Translations under genes and position numbers: made by a program
Assembly (NCBI GenBank): GCA_016789955.1
Contig: JAEUPB010000001.1
Location: 1 to 52,343 of the forward strand
Direction: 5' to 3'
DNA from: Rubrivivax sp.
GTDB lineage: Bacteria > Pseudomonadota > Gammaproteobacteria > Burkholderiales > Burkholderiaceae_C
Length of the DNA: 52,343 bases
Part shown: positions 24,200 to 32,344 of the stretch, piece by piece
Layout of the letters: each line of letters starts with the position of its first letter
Position numbering within the stretch: position 1 is the first letter of the stretch
Notes under the pieces: generated by a model
What the model saw: the letters and a program-made list of their open reading frames with translations, nothing else
What the model was told of the DNA's origin: nothing
Databases searched by the model: none

Positions 24200-26557
24200 A
24201 TGACCAAGGCGGCGCGCTGGGCCTGGAGCGTGGCGCTGGTGGCCACCACCGGCGTGGTGCTGGTGCTCGCCTTCGTGCTCTCGCTGGCGATGGAAGGGGA
24301 CGGCACGCTCGAGCGCCACTTCGTGTGGCTGTTCTGGCTCAACGTCGCGGTGGCGGTGCTGCTGGCGATGGTGGTCGGCTTCGTCGCGGTGCGGCTGGTG
24401 GTGCGCGTGCAGCGGCGCAAGTTCGGCAGCCGGCTGCTGATGAAGCTCGCGGGCATCTTCGCGCTGGTCGGGCTGCTGCCGGGCATCGTGATCTACACGG
24501 TGTCGTACCAATTCGTGTCGCGTTCGCTCGAGGTGTGGTTCGACGCCAAGGTGGCCGGTGCACTGGATGCGGGCCTGGCCCTGGGCCGCGACACGCTGGA
24601 GTCGATGCAGACCGACCTGGCCGCCAAGACCAAGCTGGCCGCCGAGCGCTTCGCCGAGGGCAGCCTCGCGATGACGCCCATCGTGCTGGAACGCATCCGC
24701 GAGCAGATCGGCGCCGAGGAGGTGGTGCTGGTCGGTAGCAACGGGCACATCCTCGTGACGGCCGGCGCGGCCGGGGCCGGCATCGTCTCCGAGCGCCCGG
24801 CGGCGGCGCTGATGCGGCAGGCGCGGGCCACCGGCGTGACCAGCCTCATCGAAGGGCTCGACGAGGAGACCTTGGCGCGCGCGCAGAGCGCCGGCGGCGG
24901 CGCGCGGCTGCGGGCGCTGGCCAAGGTGCCGCGCCGCGACGTGGCGCTGGCGCCCTCCGACGACCAGTTCCTGATGGTCGTGCAGCCGATCTCCCGCGGC
25001 ATGGCGGTGAACGCGCTGGCGGTGCAGGCCGCGTACAGCGACTACCAGCAGCGCGCGCTGGCGCGCGACAGCCTGCGCCGCATGTACATCGGCACGCTGA
25101 CGCTGGCGCTGGTGCTGGCGGTGTTCGGCGCGGTGCTGCTGGCCATCCTGCTGGGCACGCAGATCGCGCGCCCGCTGCTGCTGCTGGCCGACGGCGTGAG
25201 CCAGGTGGCGGCGGGCGACCTCACCGACAAGCCGGTGTTCGCGTCGGCCGACGAGCTCGGCGGGCTGACGCGCTCGTTCGCCGACATGACGCGCCAGCTC
25301 GCCGAGGCGCGCGAGGAGGTGCAGCGCGGCGTGCTGCAGCTCGAGGGCGCGCGCACGCGGCTGCAGACCATCCTCGACACGCTCTCGGCGGGCGTCATCG
25401 TGCTCGACCGCCACGGCCACATCGACATCGTGAACCCGGGCGCCACGCGCATCCTGCGGCTGCCGCTCTCGGCGTGGCGCGGACGGCGGCTCGACGCGCT
25501 GCCCGAGCTGGAGTCGTTCGCCGCCAGCGTGCGCGAGCGCTTCGAGCTGCTCGCCACCAGCCCCGAGGAAGGCGAGCGCGACCATTGGCAGGAGTCGATC
25601 GAGTTCAAGCGCGGCGACGGCACGCCGCTGACGCTGCTGGTGCGCGGAGCACTGCTGCCTTCGGAGCGCACGCCGGGCGGCTCGCCTGCTTCGCCGCCGA
25701 CCGAAGGGAACACCTGGACGCCCGCGGCCGCCCGGGTCGGCGCGGCGCAGGACGCCAAGCTGCTGGTGTTCGACGACATCAGCGAGGTGATCTCGGCGCA
25801 GCGCTCGGCCGCGTGGGCCGAGGTGGCGCGGCGGCTGGCGCACGAGATCAAGAACCCGCTCACGCCGATCCAGCTCTCGGCGCAGCGCCTGCAGCACAAG
25901 CTCGAATCCCGGCTCGAAGGCCCCGACCGCGCGCTGCTGCTGCGCGGCGTGGCCACCATCGTCGCGCAGGTCGCGGCGATGCAGACGCTGGTCAACGAGT
26001 TCCGCGACTACGCGCGGCTGCCGGCGGCGGAGATGAAGCCACTCGATCTTTCGGCGCTGGTGACGGAGGTGCTCGCGCTCTACGCCGAGAAGCAGGAGCA
26101 CGGGCAGCTGGTGGCGCGCGCGGCGCATCCGGTGCCGGCGATCCTCGGCGACGCGACGCAGCTGCGGCAGGTGATCCACAACCTGGTGCAGAACAGCCTC
26201 GACGCCGTGGCCGACCGCGAAGGCGGCCTCGTGCAGGTGGTGACCTCGGCGGCCACCAGCGAGTCGGGCGAGCCGCGCGAGGTGCGGCTGACCATCATCG
26301 ACAACGGCCACGGCTTCGCCGAGAAGATTCTCAAGCGGGCCGCCGAGCCGTACGTCACCACCAAGGCCAAGGGCACGGGCCTGGGCCTGGCGGTGGTGAA
26401 GAAGATCGCCGACGAGCACGGCGCGCGTTTCCGCGTGGCCAACCTGCACGCCCGCGACGACCCCGACGCCCCGGTGATCGGGGCGAGAGTCTCGCTATCA
26501 TTCCCGCACCTCGCGTCGGCAGCCGCGGTGCAGACCGTCGCCGACGCCACCCCCTGA
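24200..26557 (+). CDS. NtrY-like sensor histidine kinase
   Basis: A 785-residue membrane kinase. Transmembrane helices lie at about 9-31, 42-68, 83-103 and 298-320, with a periplasmic domain between the last two. A HAMP domain (about 320-375), a PAS-like domain (about 385-520), the HisKA phospho-acceptor in ARRLAHEIKNPL (His548) and an HATPase domain with HNLVQNSLDAVAD, DNGHGF and GTGLGLAVV follow. The gene is 6 bp from its response regulator. NtrY kinases respond to nitrogen or redox state; the signal here is unknown. A Pro/Ala/Thr-rich insert sits after the PAS domain. Confidence 0.92.
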   Translation: MTKAARWAWSVALVATTGVVLVLAFVLSLAMEGDGTLERHFVWLFWLNVAVAVLLAMVVGFVAVRLVVRVQRRKFGSRLLMKLAGIFALVGLLPGIVIYTVSYQFVSRSLEVWFDAKVAGALDAGLALGRDTLESMQTDLAAKTKLAAERFAEGSLAMTPIVLERIREQIGAEEVVLVGSNGHILVTAGAAGAGIVSERPAAALMRQARATGVTSLIEGLDEETLARAQSAGGGARLRALAKVPRRDVALAPSDDQFLMVVQPISRGMAVNALAVQAAYSDYQQRALARDSLRRMYIGTLTLALVLAVFGAVLLAILLGTQIARPLLLLADGVSQVAAGDLTDKPVFASADELGGLTRSFADMTRQLAEAREEVQRGVLQLEGARTRLQTILDTLSAGVIVLDRHGHIDIVNPGATRILRLPLSAWRGRRLDALPELESFAASVRERFELLATSPEEGERDHWQESIEFKRGDGTPLTLLVRGALLPSERTPGGSPASPPTEGNTWTPAAARVGAAQDAKLLVFDDISEVISAQRSAAWAEVARRLAHEIKNPLTPIQLSAQRLQHKLESRLEGPDRALLLRGVATIVAQVAAMQTLVNEFRDYARLPAAEMKPLDLSALVTEVLALYAEKQEHGQLVARAAHPVPAILGDATQLRQVIHNLVQNSLDAVADREGGLVQVVTSAATSESGEPREVRLTIIDNGHGFAEKILKRAAEPYVTTKAKGTGLGLAVVKKIADEHGARFRVANLHARDDPDAPVIGARVSLSFPHLASAAAVQTVADATP

Positions 26558-26563
26558 TCCTGC

Positions 26564-27250
26564 ATGGCAACCATCCTGGTCGTAGACGACGAGCTCGGCA
26601 TCCGCGCCCTGCTCTCGGAGATCCTGAGCGACGAAGGCCACACGGTCGAACTGGCGGAGAACGCCGCGCAGGCTCGCCAGGTGCGCGACATGCTGCGCCC
26701 CGACCTCGTGCTGCTGGACATCTGGATGCCCGACGTCGACGGCATCACGCTGCTGAAGGAGTGGGGCGCTTCCAGCCAGCTCACGATGCCGGTGATCATG
26801 ATGAGCGGGCACGGCACCATCGACACCGCGGTGGAAGCCACCAAGTACGGCGCGATGGCGTTCCTCGAGAAGCCGATCACGCTGCAGAAACTGCTGCGCG
26901 CAGTGGACCAGGCGCTGGCCAAGCCGCCGCCGCGCGGCGGCGGCCACACGATGCCCGGCGCGCTCGACGGTCCGGTGCCGATGTCGATGCCCGCCGCACC
27001 GATGATGGCTGCGATGCCCGCCATCTCCGACGGCCCGCAGGCCGTGCAGAGCTTCGACCTCGACCGCCCGCTGCGCGAGGCGCGCGACACCTTCGAGAAG
27101 AACTACTTCGAGTTCCACCTCGCCAAGGAGAACGGCTCGATGACGCGCGTGGCCGAGAAGACCGGCCTGGAGCGCACCCACCTGTACCGCAAGCTCAAGC
27201 AGCTCGGCGTGGACCTCACGCGCAACAAGCGCGGCGGCGCGACGGGCTGA
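26564..27250 (+). CDS. NtrX-like response regulator lacking the AAA+ domain
   Basis: A 228-residue response regulator. The receiver (1-120) has the acid pocket VDDE, phospho-acceptor Asp52 (LLDIWMPD), the switch Ser in IMMSGHG and Lys in EKP. After a Pro/Met/Ala-rich linker (about 125-165) comes the tail of an NtrC-type protein: PLREARDTFEKNYFEFHL and a Fis-type helix-turn-helix (GSMTRVAEKTGLERTHLYRKLK). The central sigma-54-activating AAA+ domain of NtrX is absent, so it probably works as a DNA-binding regulator without ATPase activity. It is partner of the kinase 6 bp upstream. Confidence 0.92.
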   Translation: MATILVVDDELGIRALLSEILSDEGHTVELAENAAQARQVRDMLRPDLVLLDIWMPDVDGITLLKEWGASSQLTMPVIMMSGHGTIDTAVEATKYGAMAFLEKPITLQKLLRAVDQALAKPPPRGGGHTMPGALDGPVPMSMPAAPMMAAMPAISDGPQAVQSFDLDRPLREARDTFEKNYFEFHLAKENGSMTRVAEKTGLERTHLYRKLKQLGVDLTRNKRGGATG

Positions 27251-27314
27251 TCGGGCGCTTCGGGCACCGCCTGCGGGAGAGCCTTAGCGGCTCGGCTAGA
27301 ATGGTGGGCTTTCC

Positions 27315-27390
27315 GGCCTGGTAGCTCAGTTGGTAGAGCAGCGGATTGAAAATCCGCGTGTCGGTGGTTCGATTCCGCCCCAGGCCACCA
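27315..27390 (+). tRNA. tRNA-Phe (GAA)
   Basis: A 76-nt tRNA with a perfect 7-bp acceptor stem (GGCCTGG with CCAGGCC), encoded CCA end, D-loop AGCTCAGTTGGTAGAGC, an anticodon stem-loop with GAA flanked as TTGAAAA, and the T-arm sequence GTTCGATTC. A TAGAAT at 27297-27302 is a plausible -10 box at the right distance; no clear -35 box is seen. A strong terminator follows. Confidence 0.98.
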
Positions 27391-27401
27391 ATCAAAACGA
27401 C

Positions 27402-27436
27402 AACGGCCCAGGCATTTCGCCTGGGCCGTTCTTCTG
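27402..27436 (+). terminator. Rho-independent terminator after tRNA-Phe
   Basis: A perfect 12-bp stem (AACGGCCCAGGC, 27402-27413, with GCCTGGGCCGTT, 27419-27430) and an ATTTC loop, ending in a T-rich CTTCTG. It lies 12 bp beyond the CCA end and may also block transcription coming from the minus-strand gene at 27462. Confidence 0.88.
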
Positions 27437-27461
27437 TCCGGCCTCGTCGTGCCGTCAGCGC

Positions 27462-27734
27462 TCAGTGCGTCTGGGTGCGGATGCGCTCCAGCTCCGCGAT
27501 CATCGAGTCGACCTGATCGAGAAACGCGGCCCGGCTCGGATGCGGCTGGGCCGTGAACAGGTCCGACGCCTGTTGGGCGAGCCTCTCCTCGTGCGCCCGT
27601 CGTGCCCACCGTCGCACGTCCCAGCAGGTGAGCAGCGCCAGGCGGCCCAGGTCGTCGTTGCGACGTGCGTACTGCAGGTGGCCGAGCACGTCCTCGAGGT
27701 CGCGTCGGAGAGCGAGCGGCAGGGGATCACTCAT
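27462..27734 (-). CDS. Small hypothetical protein
   Basis: A 90-residue protein I do not recognise. The ATG at 27734 (MSDPLPLALRRDLEDVLGHLQ) is preferred because the 47 upstream codons read as non-coding. It is highly charged and predicted mostly helical, with many Arg, Asp and Leu and the conserved-looking end FLDQVDSMIAELERIRTQ. There is no signal peptide or membrane segment. It follows the GNAT gene on the same strand after 70 bp. Confidence 0.55.
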   Translation of the reverse strand: MSDPLPLALRRDLEDVLGHLQYARRNDDLGRLALLTCWDVRRWARRAHEERLAQQASDLFTAQPHPSRAAFLDQVDSMIAELERIRTQTH

Positions 27735-27804
27735 GGTGCGGTGCAGCATATGCCGACTTCCCGCGGTTGTGTAGAGCGTTTCCTCCAAGCCGCGCCCGGT
27801 GGGA

Positions 27805-28275
27805 TCAAGGTGCTCCGCTCCCACCATGCGGGCGCCGGTGGAACATGAAGAACTCTTCGTCGAGGATCCAGCCAAGCGCGTGGTAGAGAGACTGTGCTTG
27901 GGCGTTGGACCGCAGCACGTTCAGGCTCACGCGGCAGGCACCGAAGGCCCACGCATGGCGTTCGACCGCACCCAGCAGCGCCGACGCGGCACCCGACCGG
28001 CGGGCCTGCGCCGAGACGTACAGATCGTTCAGGATGAACACCCGGGCCAGCGCCGTCGACGAATAGCTCGGATAGAGCTGCGCGAAGCCCACGGGTCGCG
28101 CGTCCAGCGTCGCCAGGAAGATCACCGACTCCCCGTGATCGAAGCGCTCGCGCAGGAACCCGCGACAGGCCGGCAGGTCCGCAGGCTGGCCCTGGAACTG
28201 CCGGCACTGGTCGAAGAGGACTGCGGCGGCGTCGAGATCCGCCACCACGGCCTGGCGCACGACGAGCGGCTGCAT
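27805..28275 (-). CDS. GNAT family N-acetyltransferase
   Basis: A 156-residue acetyl-CoA-dependent acetyltransferase of the GNAT fold. VRQAVVADLDAAAVLFDQ is strand 1/helix 1, FILNDLYVSAQARRSGAAS is the strand 4 and acetyl-CoA-binding region (Q/R-x-x-G-x-A variant), and LNVLRSNAQAQSLYHALGW is the C-terminal motif B. The substrate is unknown; related proteins acetylate small amines or protein N-termini. It lies 19 bp downstream of the HD hydrolase gene and may share its transcript. Confidence 0.85.
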   Translation of the reverse strand: MQPLVVRQAVVADLDAAAVLFDQCRQFQGQPADLPACRGFLRERFDHGESVIFLATLDARPVGFAQLYPSYSSTALARVFILNDLYVSAQARRSGAASALLGAVERHAWAFGACRVSLNVLRSNAQAQSLYHALGWILDEEFFMFHRRPHGGSGAP

Positions 28276-28294
28276 GCGGACCGACCCCGAGGCG

Positions 28295-28726
28295 TCAGGC
28301 GGCAGCGCGGGCGAGCAGCAGGGCGCGCACGGCCTCGTACTCCCGGAGCCGCTCGCGGTCGCGGGCGGTCGGCTCGGAGATGCGGGAGAGATCCATGTTC
28401 TCGGCGTTGTCGGCCAGCTTGACGCGCAGGGCGATGGGGTGTTCCGCCGCCCGGGCCGCTGCCTCGAGCCGCGTCTCGCCCGGGCGCTTGGTCAGGGCGT
28501 CGACGGCCTCGACCACCGACTCGGGGAACCCCTCGGCGCGCAGTTGCGCGAGCGTGACGTCGGTGTCCTCGACGACGTCGTGCAGCACGGCGGCCATCCG
28601 CTCCTCCGGTTGCGCGACCCGCAGCATCACGCGGAGCGGGTGAAGGATGTACGGCTGTGCGGCCTTGTCTGTCTGCCCGGCGTGGGCGGCAGCGGCGATG
28701 GCGATGGCTCGCTCCAGGCTGGACAT
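28295..28726 (-). CDS. HD-domain hydrolase, small alarmone hydrolase-like
   Basis: A 143-residue protein consisting of a single HD domain like the hydrolase half of RelA/SpoT and MESH1-type small alarmone hydrolases. Motifs are AAHAGQTDKAAQPYILHPLRVM, the metal-binding HD in AVLHDVVEDTD, ALTKRPGET and VKLADNAENMD, all as in (p)ppGpp 3'-pyrophosphohydrolases. No synthetase or TGS/ACT domain is present. It probably removes pyrophosphate from (p)ppGpp or a related nucleotide in the cytoplasm; that function is inferred by family. Confidence 0.85.
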   Translation of the reverse strand: MSSLERAIAIAAAAHAGQTDKAAQPYILHPLRVMLRVAQPEERMAAVLHDVVEDTDVTLAQLRAEGFPESVVEAVDALTKRPGETRLEAAARAAEHPIALRVKLADNAENMDLSRISEPTARDRERLREYEAVRALLLARAAA

Positions 28727-28822
28727 CAGAAGCCTCCGGTACGCAAGGGTCGCGCGCGGGGCCCGTCGAGCCCGCCTCGCCGGATCCGCGGCGACCCGTC
28801 GCGATCATCGCAGGATCGACCG

Positions 28823-29832
28823 GTGCGGTCTGCTGCGCGGGACTACATCGCGCAGGCGATGCCGGCCTTCGTCTGCGAGGCCCACGAGCAGATCGCCTCG
28901 ATCGAAGAGCTGCTGCTGCAGCTCGAACGCGCCCCGACGACCGCGAACTGCTCGATGCGCTCTTCCGCTGTGCCCACACGGTCAAGGGCTCGGCCGGGAT
29001 CTTCGGGCTCGATGCGGTGGTGGGTTTCACCCACCACGTGGAGACGCTGCTCGACCATCTGCGGGAAGGCCACGTCGCGCTCACGCCGGAGGTCTCCACG
29101 CTGCTGCTGGCCTGCAATGACCAGATCCGGCGGCTCGTCGACCGCGCCGGCGACGAGGACGACGGGTCGGCCGTCGCCGACCGCGCCGCCCTGGTGGCCC
29201 GGCTCGGCCGCCTGCTGCCCCACGACGACGAGGCACCCGCCCGCCCCGATGCACCGCCGCCTGACTGTTCCTCCGCGGGCCCTGACGCCGCCGCGGCGCA
29301 GTGGCGCATCTCGGCCCGCTTCGGCATCGACACCTTCCGCAACGGCATGGACCCACTGGCCATCCTGCAGTACCTGGGCGGACTCGGCGAGGCGATCAGC
29401 GTCGAAGGCGATGCCGGGACGGTGCCGCCACTGGAGTCGCTCGACCCGGAGGCCTGCCACTACGCCTGCACGATGGTCCTGCAGACGACGCATGGACGGC
29501 CCGAGATCGAGCAGGCGTTCAGCTTCGTGCGCGAGGACGTGAAGCTGGAGATCGCGCCGCTCGAAGGCTCGCACGCGCCGCCGGCCTCGCCCGACGTCGA
29601 GCAGGCCGCCGCCCTGCCCCGCGACACGCCGGCGATCGACGCCGCGGCCCGGGCTCGCGAGGGAGACGGGGCCGGCACGCGCTACATCCGCGTGCAGGCC
29701 GACCGCCTCGATGCGGTGATCAACCTGCTGGGCGAGCTCGTGATCGCCAGCGCCGGCGCCACGCTGATGGCGCGCCAGACGCGCCAGGCCCCGCTGATCG
29801 AGGCCAACGAGCAGATCGGCCGGCTCGTGGAG
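28823..29832 (+). pseudogene. cheA pseudogene, 5' part (frameshifted and truncated)
   Basis: Remnant of a CheA chemotaxis histidine kinase. A possible GTG start is at 28823 and an ATG at 28859. The start of the HPt domain (AMPAFVCEAHEQIASIEELLLQLERAP) is in one frame, and after about 28935 it continues in the next frame as DDRELLDALFRCAHTVKGSAGIFGLDAV, so one base has been lost near 28931-28936. The phospho-His in AHTVKG is kept. A middle region (RFGIDTFRNGMDPLAIL) and the start of the dimerisation domain (YIRVQADRLDAVINLLGEL) follow, and the homology stops at about 29832 inside that domain. The kinase and CheW-like domains are gone. Confidence 0.85.
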
Positions 29833-30191
29833 GGCTGCTCGGCGAGATCGTGCCGTCGATCCAGAAGACCAGCGAGCTGGTCCAGGAGATCACGGCCGCA
29901 TCCACCGAGCAGAGCCAGTCGGTGACGCAGATCGGCGGCGCGATGGGGCAGCTCCCGCGCGTGACGCAGCAGAACGCGTCGGCCTCCGAGGAGCTGGCCG
30001 CCACCTCCGGGGAGCTGTCGAGCCAGGCCGAGCAGCTGCAGCAGTCGGTGGCCTTCTTCTCCGCGGGCTCGGCGGAAGCCTTCGTCGAGCGGCGCGCACC
30101 GAATTCGCCGATGCGCCCGGCACGGCCGCATGCGGCCGCGGGCGTGCCCGCGCGCCTGGCCACCGGCACGAGCAACTTCCGGCCCTACTGA
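29833..30191 (+). pseudogene. Methyl-accepting chemotaxis protein gene, 3' fragment
   Basis: About 118 codons in a different frame from the cheA remnant. They encode only the last part of an MCP signalling domain: LLGEIVPSIQKTSELVQEI, STEQSQSVTQIGGAMGQL and QQNASASEELAATSGELSSQ, then a variable tail to the TGA at 30189-30191. The ligand-binding region, membrane helices and the HAMP domain are missing. Its direct joining to the cheA fragment at about 29829-29835 marks a deletion that removed the 3' end of cheA and the 5' end of the MCP gene. cheW follows after 12 bp. Confidence 0.85.
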
Positions 30192-30203
30192 CCAGGAGCC
30201 GCC

Positions 30204-30677
30204 ATGCAGGCCTTGACCTTCCAACTCGGCGCGGAGGTGTACGCGCTGGACATCCGCAACGTGCGCGAAATCATCCAGCACGGCCCGATGACGACCGTGC
30301 CGCTGATGCCCGGGTTCGTGCGAGGCGTCATCAACCTGCGCGGTGCGGTCGTGCCGGTCGTCGACCTGAACGCCCGTTTCGGCCGGTTGGCGTCGCTGCC
30401 GGGCAAGAAGACCTGCGTCGTGATCTTCGACGCGATGCGCGACGGCGAACGTGCCGAGCTCGGGTTGATGGTGGATGCCGTCAGCGAGGTGGTGGACATC
30501 CCCGCCGAGGCCATCGAGCCGCCCCCCGGATTCGGCGCCTCGGTGCGCCGCGAGTTCATCCGCGGCATCGGCAAGATCGGTGGCCGCTTCGTCATCCTGC
30601 TCGACCCCGATCGCGCGCTGGACATCGACGACATGGCCCGCCTGTGCGAGCTCTCGCAGGAGGCCGTCGCGGCCTGA
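30204..30677 (+). CDS. cheW: Chemotaxis coupling protein CheW
   Basis: A 157-residue CheW, the adaptor that links MCP receptors to CheA. It has the two-lobed CheW fold: LTFQLGAEVYALDIRNVREII, PLMPGFVRGVINLRGAVVPVVDLNARFG split across the conserved NLRG turn, and LGLMVDAVSEVVDIP. A ribosome site AGGAG precedes the ATG at 30204. The reading frame is complete although the upstream cheA and MCP genes are broken, so it is either a leftover or serves another chemosensory cluster elsewhere. Confidence 0.92.
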   Translation: MQALTFQLGAEVYALDIRNVREIIQHGPMTTVPLMPGFVRGVINLRGAVVPVVDLNARFGRLASLPGKKTCVVIFDAMRDGERAELGLMVDAVSEVVDIPAEAIEPPPGFGASVRREFIRGIGKIGGRFVILLDPDRALDIDDMARLCELSQEAVAA

Positions 30678-30701
30678 GGGCGTGGGGCCGGCGGCACGCC
30701 C
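30678..30701. terminator. Hairpin between convergent cheW and membrane-protein genes
   Basis: A 7-bp perfect stem (GGGCGTG, 30678-30684, with CACGCCC, 30695-30701) and a 10-nt GC-rich loop fill most of the 28-bp gap between convergent stops. No T-run is present, so it is a candidate only. Confidence 0.4.
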
Positions 30702-30705
30702 CGGC

Positions 30706-31185
30706 TCAGCGCACCTTCCAGCTCGGCCGCGGCCGCCACACCGCCAGCAGCACGTTCACGACGGCCATCGCGATCAGCAGCCACAGCGTGTAGCGCTCGG
30801 CGCGCAGCAGCGCGTCGAACGCCGCGGCGTCGGCGCCCGCCGCCGCCATCTCGGCCTGGTCGCGGGCGGCGCTGACCAGCATCAGCGTGGCCTGGAACAC
30901 GGTGAAGCCCAGGAGCGCCTTCAGCCACGCCCAGCCGGCGTTCATGTAGGCCCGCGTCGCCGCCAGCGCGATGAGCCCGCTGACCACGACCACGGCCATC
31001 GACGGCAGCAGCACGTATTGCGCGATCGCGGCGAACAGCTGCCGCGCGACGGCGAACTCGGCCATCGCCGTGCGGTCGGCCGTGTGGTTGATGACGAGGC
31101 CTGCGGCGACGCCGCCGCCGTAGCCAATCGAGGCGATGTCGTGCAGCGCCTTCGCGCTCAGGCGCAGCCCGCCGCGGCCTGTCAT
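30706..31185 (-). CDS. Small four-helix inner-membrane protein, unknown function
   Basis: A 159-residue integral membrane protein. The start ATG at 31185 begins MTGRGGLRLSAKALHDIAS; upstream codons in frame lie under the divergent gene. Transmembrane helices are predicted at about 12-32, 55-77, 86-106 and 132-150. Histidines occur in ALHDIASIGYGGG and VINHTAD, which would suit a heme or copper site, but no signature proves this. I do not recognise a specific family; DUF2269- or CopD-like small membrane proteins are possibilities. Confidence 0.68.
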   Translation of the reverse strand: MTGRGGLRLSAKALHDIASIGYGGGVAAGLVINHTADRTAMAEFAVARQLFAAIAQYVLLPSMAVVVVSGLIALAATRAYMNAGWAWLKALLGFTVFQATLMLVSAARDQAEMAAAGADAAAFDALLRAERYTLWLLIAMAVVNVLLAVWRPRPSWKVR

Positions 31186-31300
31186 GCGGTGCCTGCGCGC
31201 GTGCCGGGGGCGAGGGTCATCGGGAGCCTGCGGGGGAGATCGGTGTACCCGACCATCGTACCGAGACGGACCCGTCGAGCCGCTACAGTGGGCTGACGCC

Positions 31301-31957
31301 ATGCCGCTCGCCGACACCCCGCTGCTGCCCGCGCTGCTCACCGCCGTTGAGGCCGTCGCGACGATCGCTTTCGCGGCCTCGGGCCTGCTGGAAGCCGCGC
31401 GCAAGCGCCTCGACGCCGTGGGCGTGTGCATGGTCACCGGCCTGGCGGCCTTCGGCGGCGGCACGCTGCGCGACGTGCTGCTGGACCGGCGGCCGTTCTT
31501 CTGGGTCGAGCATGCGGGCTGGCTGTGGGCGCTGCTGGCGCTGGCCGCGGCGGCGATGGCCTTCATGCGGGCACGCCACTTCGCACCCACCGCGCGCGCG
31601 ATGCAATGGCCCGACGCGCTCGGGCTGGGTCTGTTCGCCGCCGGCGGAACGCTGGTGGCGCTGGAACAGGGCATGCCGGCGATCGTCGCGGTGCTGATGG
31701 GCGTGGTCACGGCCACCTTCGGTGGCGTGCTGCGCGACATCGTCTGCAACGAGATCCCCAGCGCCTTCAGCGACCACCGGCCGTACGCGCTGTGTGCCTT
31801 CGCCGGCGGCTGGGTGGTGGTGGGCGGCTACGCGTTGGCGATGCCGCATCCGCTGGCCATCGGCGCCGGCGCGGCCGTGACCTCGGCGCTGCGCGTGGCC
31901 GCGCTGTGGACCGGCTGGGAACTACCGCGCTGGTCACCCGGAGGCGGCGAGCGCTGA
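31301..31957 (+). CDS. TRIC-type cation channel family protein (UPF0126, YicG-like)
   Basis: A 218-residue membrane protein of the trimeric intracellular cation channel family. Two homologous three-helix halves each carry the family motif: GGGTLRDVLLDRRPFFW (about residue 50) and FGGVLRDIVCNEIP (about 140), with the kink-forming glycines that line the pore. A seventh hydrophobic segment lies at the C-terminus. Bacterial homologues form homotrimeric potassium or sodium channels or may carry small solutes. The ATG at 31301 is chosen because it directly precedes the first helix. Confidence 0.9.
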   Translation: MPLADTPLLPALLTAVEAVATIAFAASGLLEAARKRLDAVGVCMVTGLAAFGGGTLRDVLLDRRPFFWVEHAGWLWALLALAAAAMAFMRARHFAPTARAMQWPDALGLGLFAAGGTLVALEQGMPAIVAVLMGVVTATFGGVLRDIVCNEIPSAFSDHRPYALCAFAGGWVVVGGYALAMPHPLAIGAGAAVTSALRVAALWTGWELPRWSPGGGER

Positions 31958-31967
31958 CGCGCCGGCG

Positions 31968-32288
31968 CTACGCGCCCAGCTTCACCGCCTTGCCGCTGGT
32001 CGTGTCCCACGCGGCCCCGTCGCCGAGCGTGATCCGGTAGAACTCGCGCAGCACGTTGCCCATGAAACCGATCTCGACGATGGAGACATCGCGGAACTGC
32101 GTGTCGATGCCGCCGGGCAGGATGCGGTTGGCCTCGTCGGCCACGTCCTTCATGGATGCCTGCAGCCGCTCGTCGTAGCGCGTCATGCTGTACATCAGCG
32201 TGTTGTGCGGGTTGTGCGAGGCCGTCTCCTTGCCGTCCTTCATGATGTTCACGCCGCTCACGCCGATGGGTGTGCACGATCCTGACAT
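31968..32288 (-). CDS. Unrecognised 106-residue ORF, possible gene remnant
   Basis: An open frame from an ATG at 32288 with no visible ribosome site; a second ATG lies at residue 16. The sequence from about residue 20 on (HNPHNTLMYSMTRYDERL, GGIDTQFRDVSIVEIGFMG, VLREFYRITLGD) has coding-like composition and alternating hydrophobic pattern, while the first 15 residues look poor, so it may be the 3' end of a larger lost gene. I do not recognise the family. It lies 57 bp downstream of the M20 hydrolase gene on the same strand, at the end of the purine operon. Confidence 0.5.
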   Translation of the reverse strand: MSGSCTPIGVSGVNIMKDGKETASHNPHNTLMYSMTRYDERLQASMKDVADEANRILPGGIDTQFRDVSIVEIGFMGNVLREFYRITLGDGAAWDTTSGKAVKLGA

Positions 32289-32344
32289 CGCGGGGTGTCA
32301 TCTTCAAGACGCATTCCACCCGTGCGGAAATGGGCCGCCGCCGC

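Noticed and set aside
30204-30677. cheW considered as another pseudogene because of its broken neighbours
   Set aside because: Its frame, start, ribosome site and both CheW lobes are complete.
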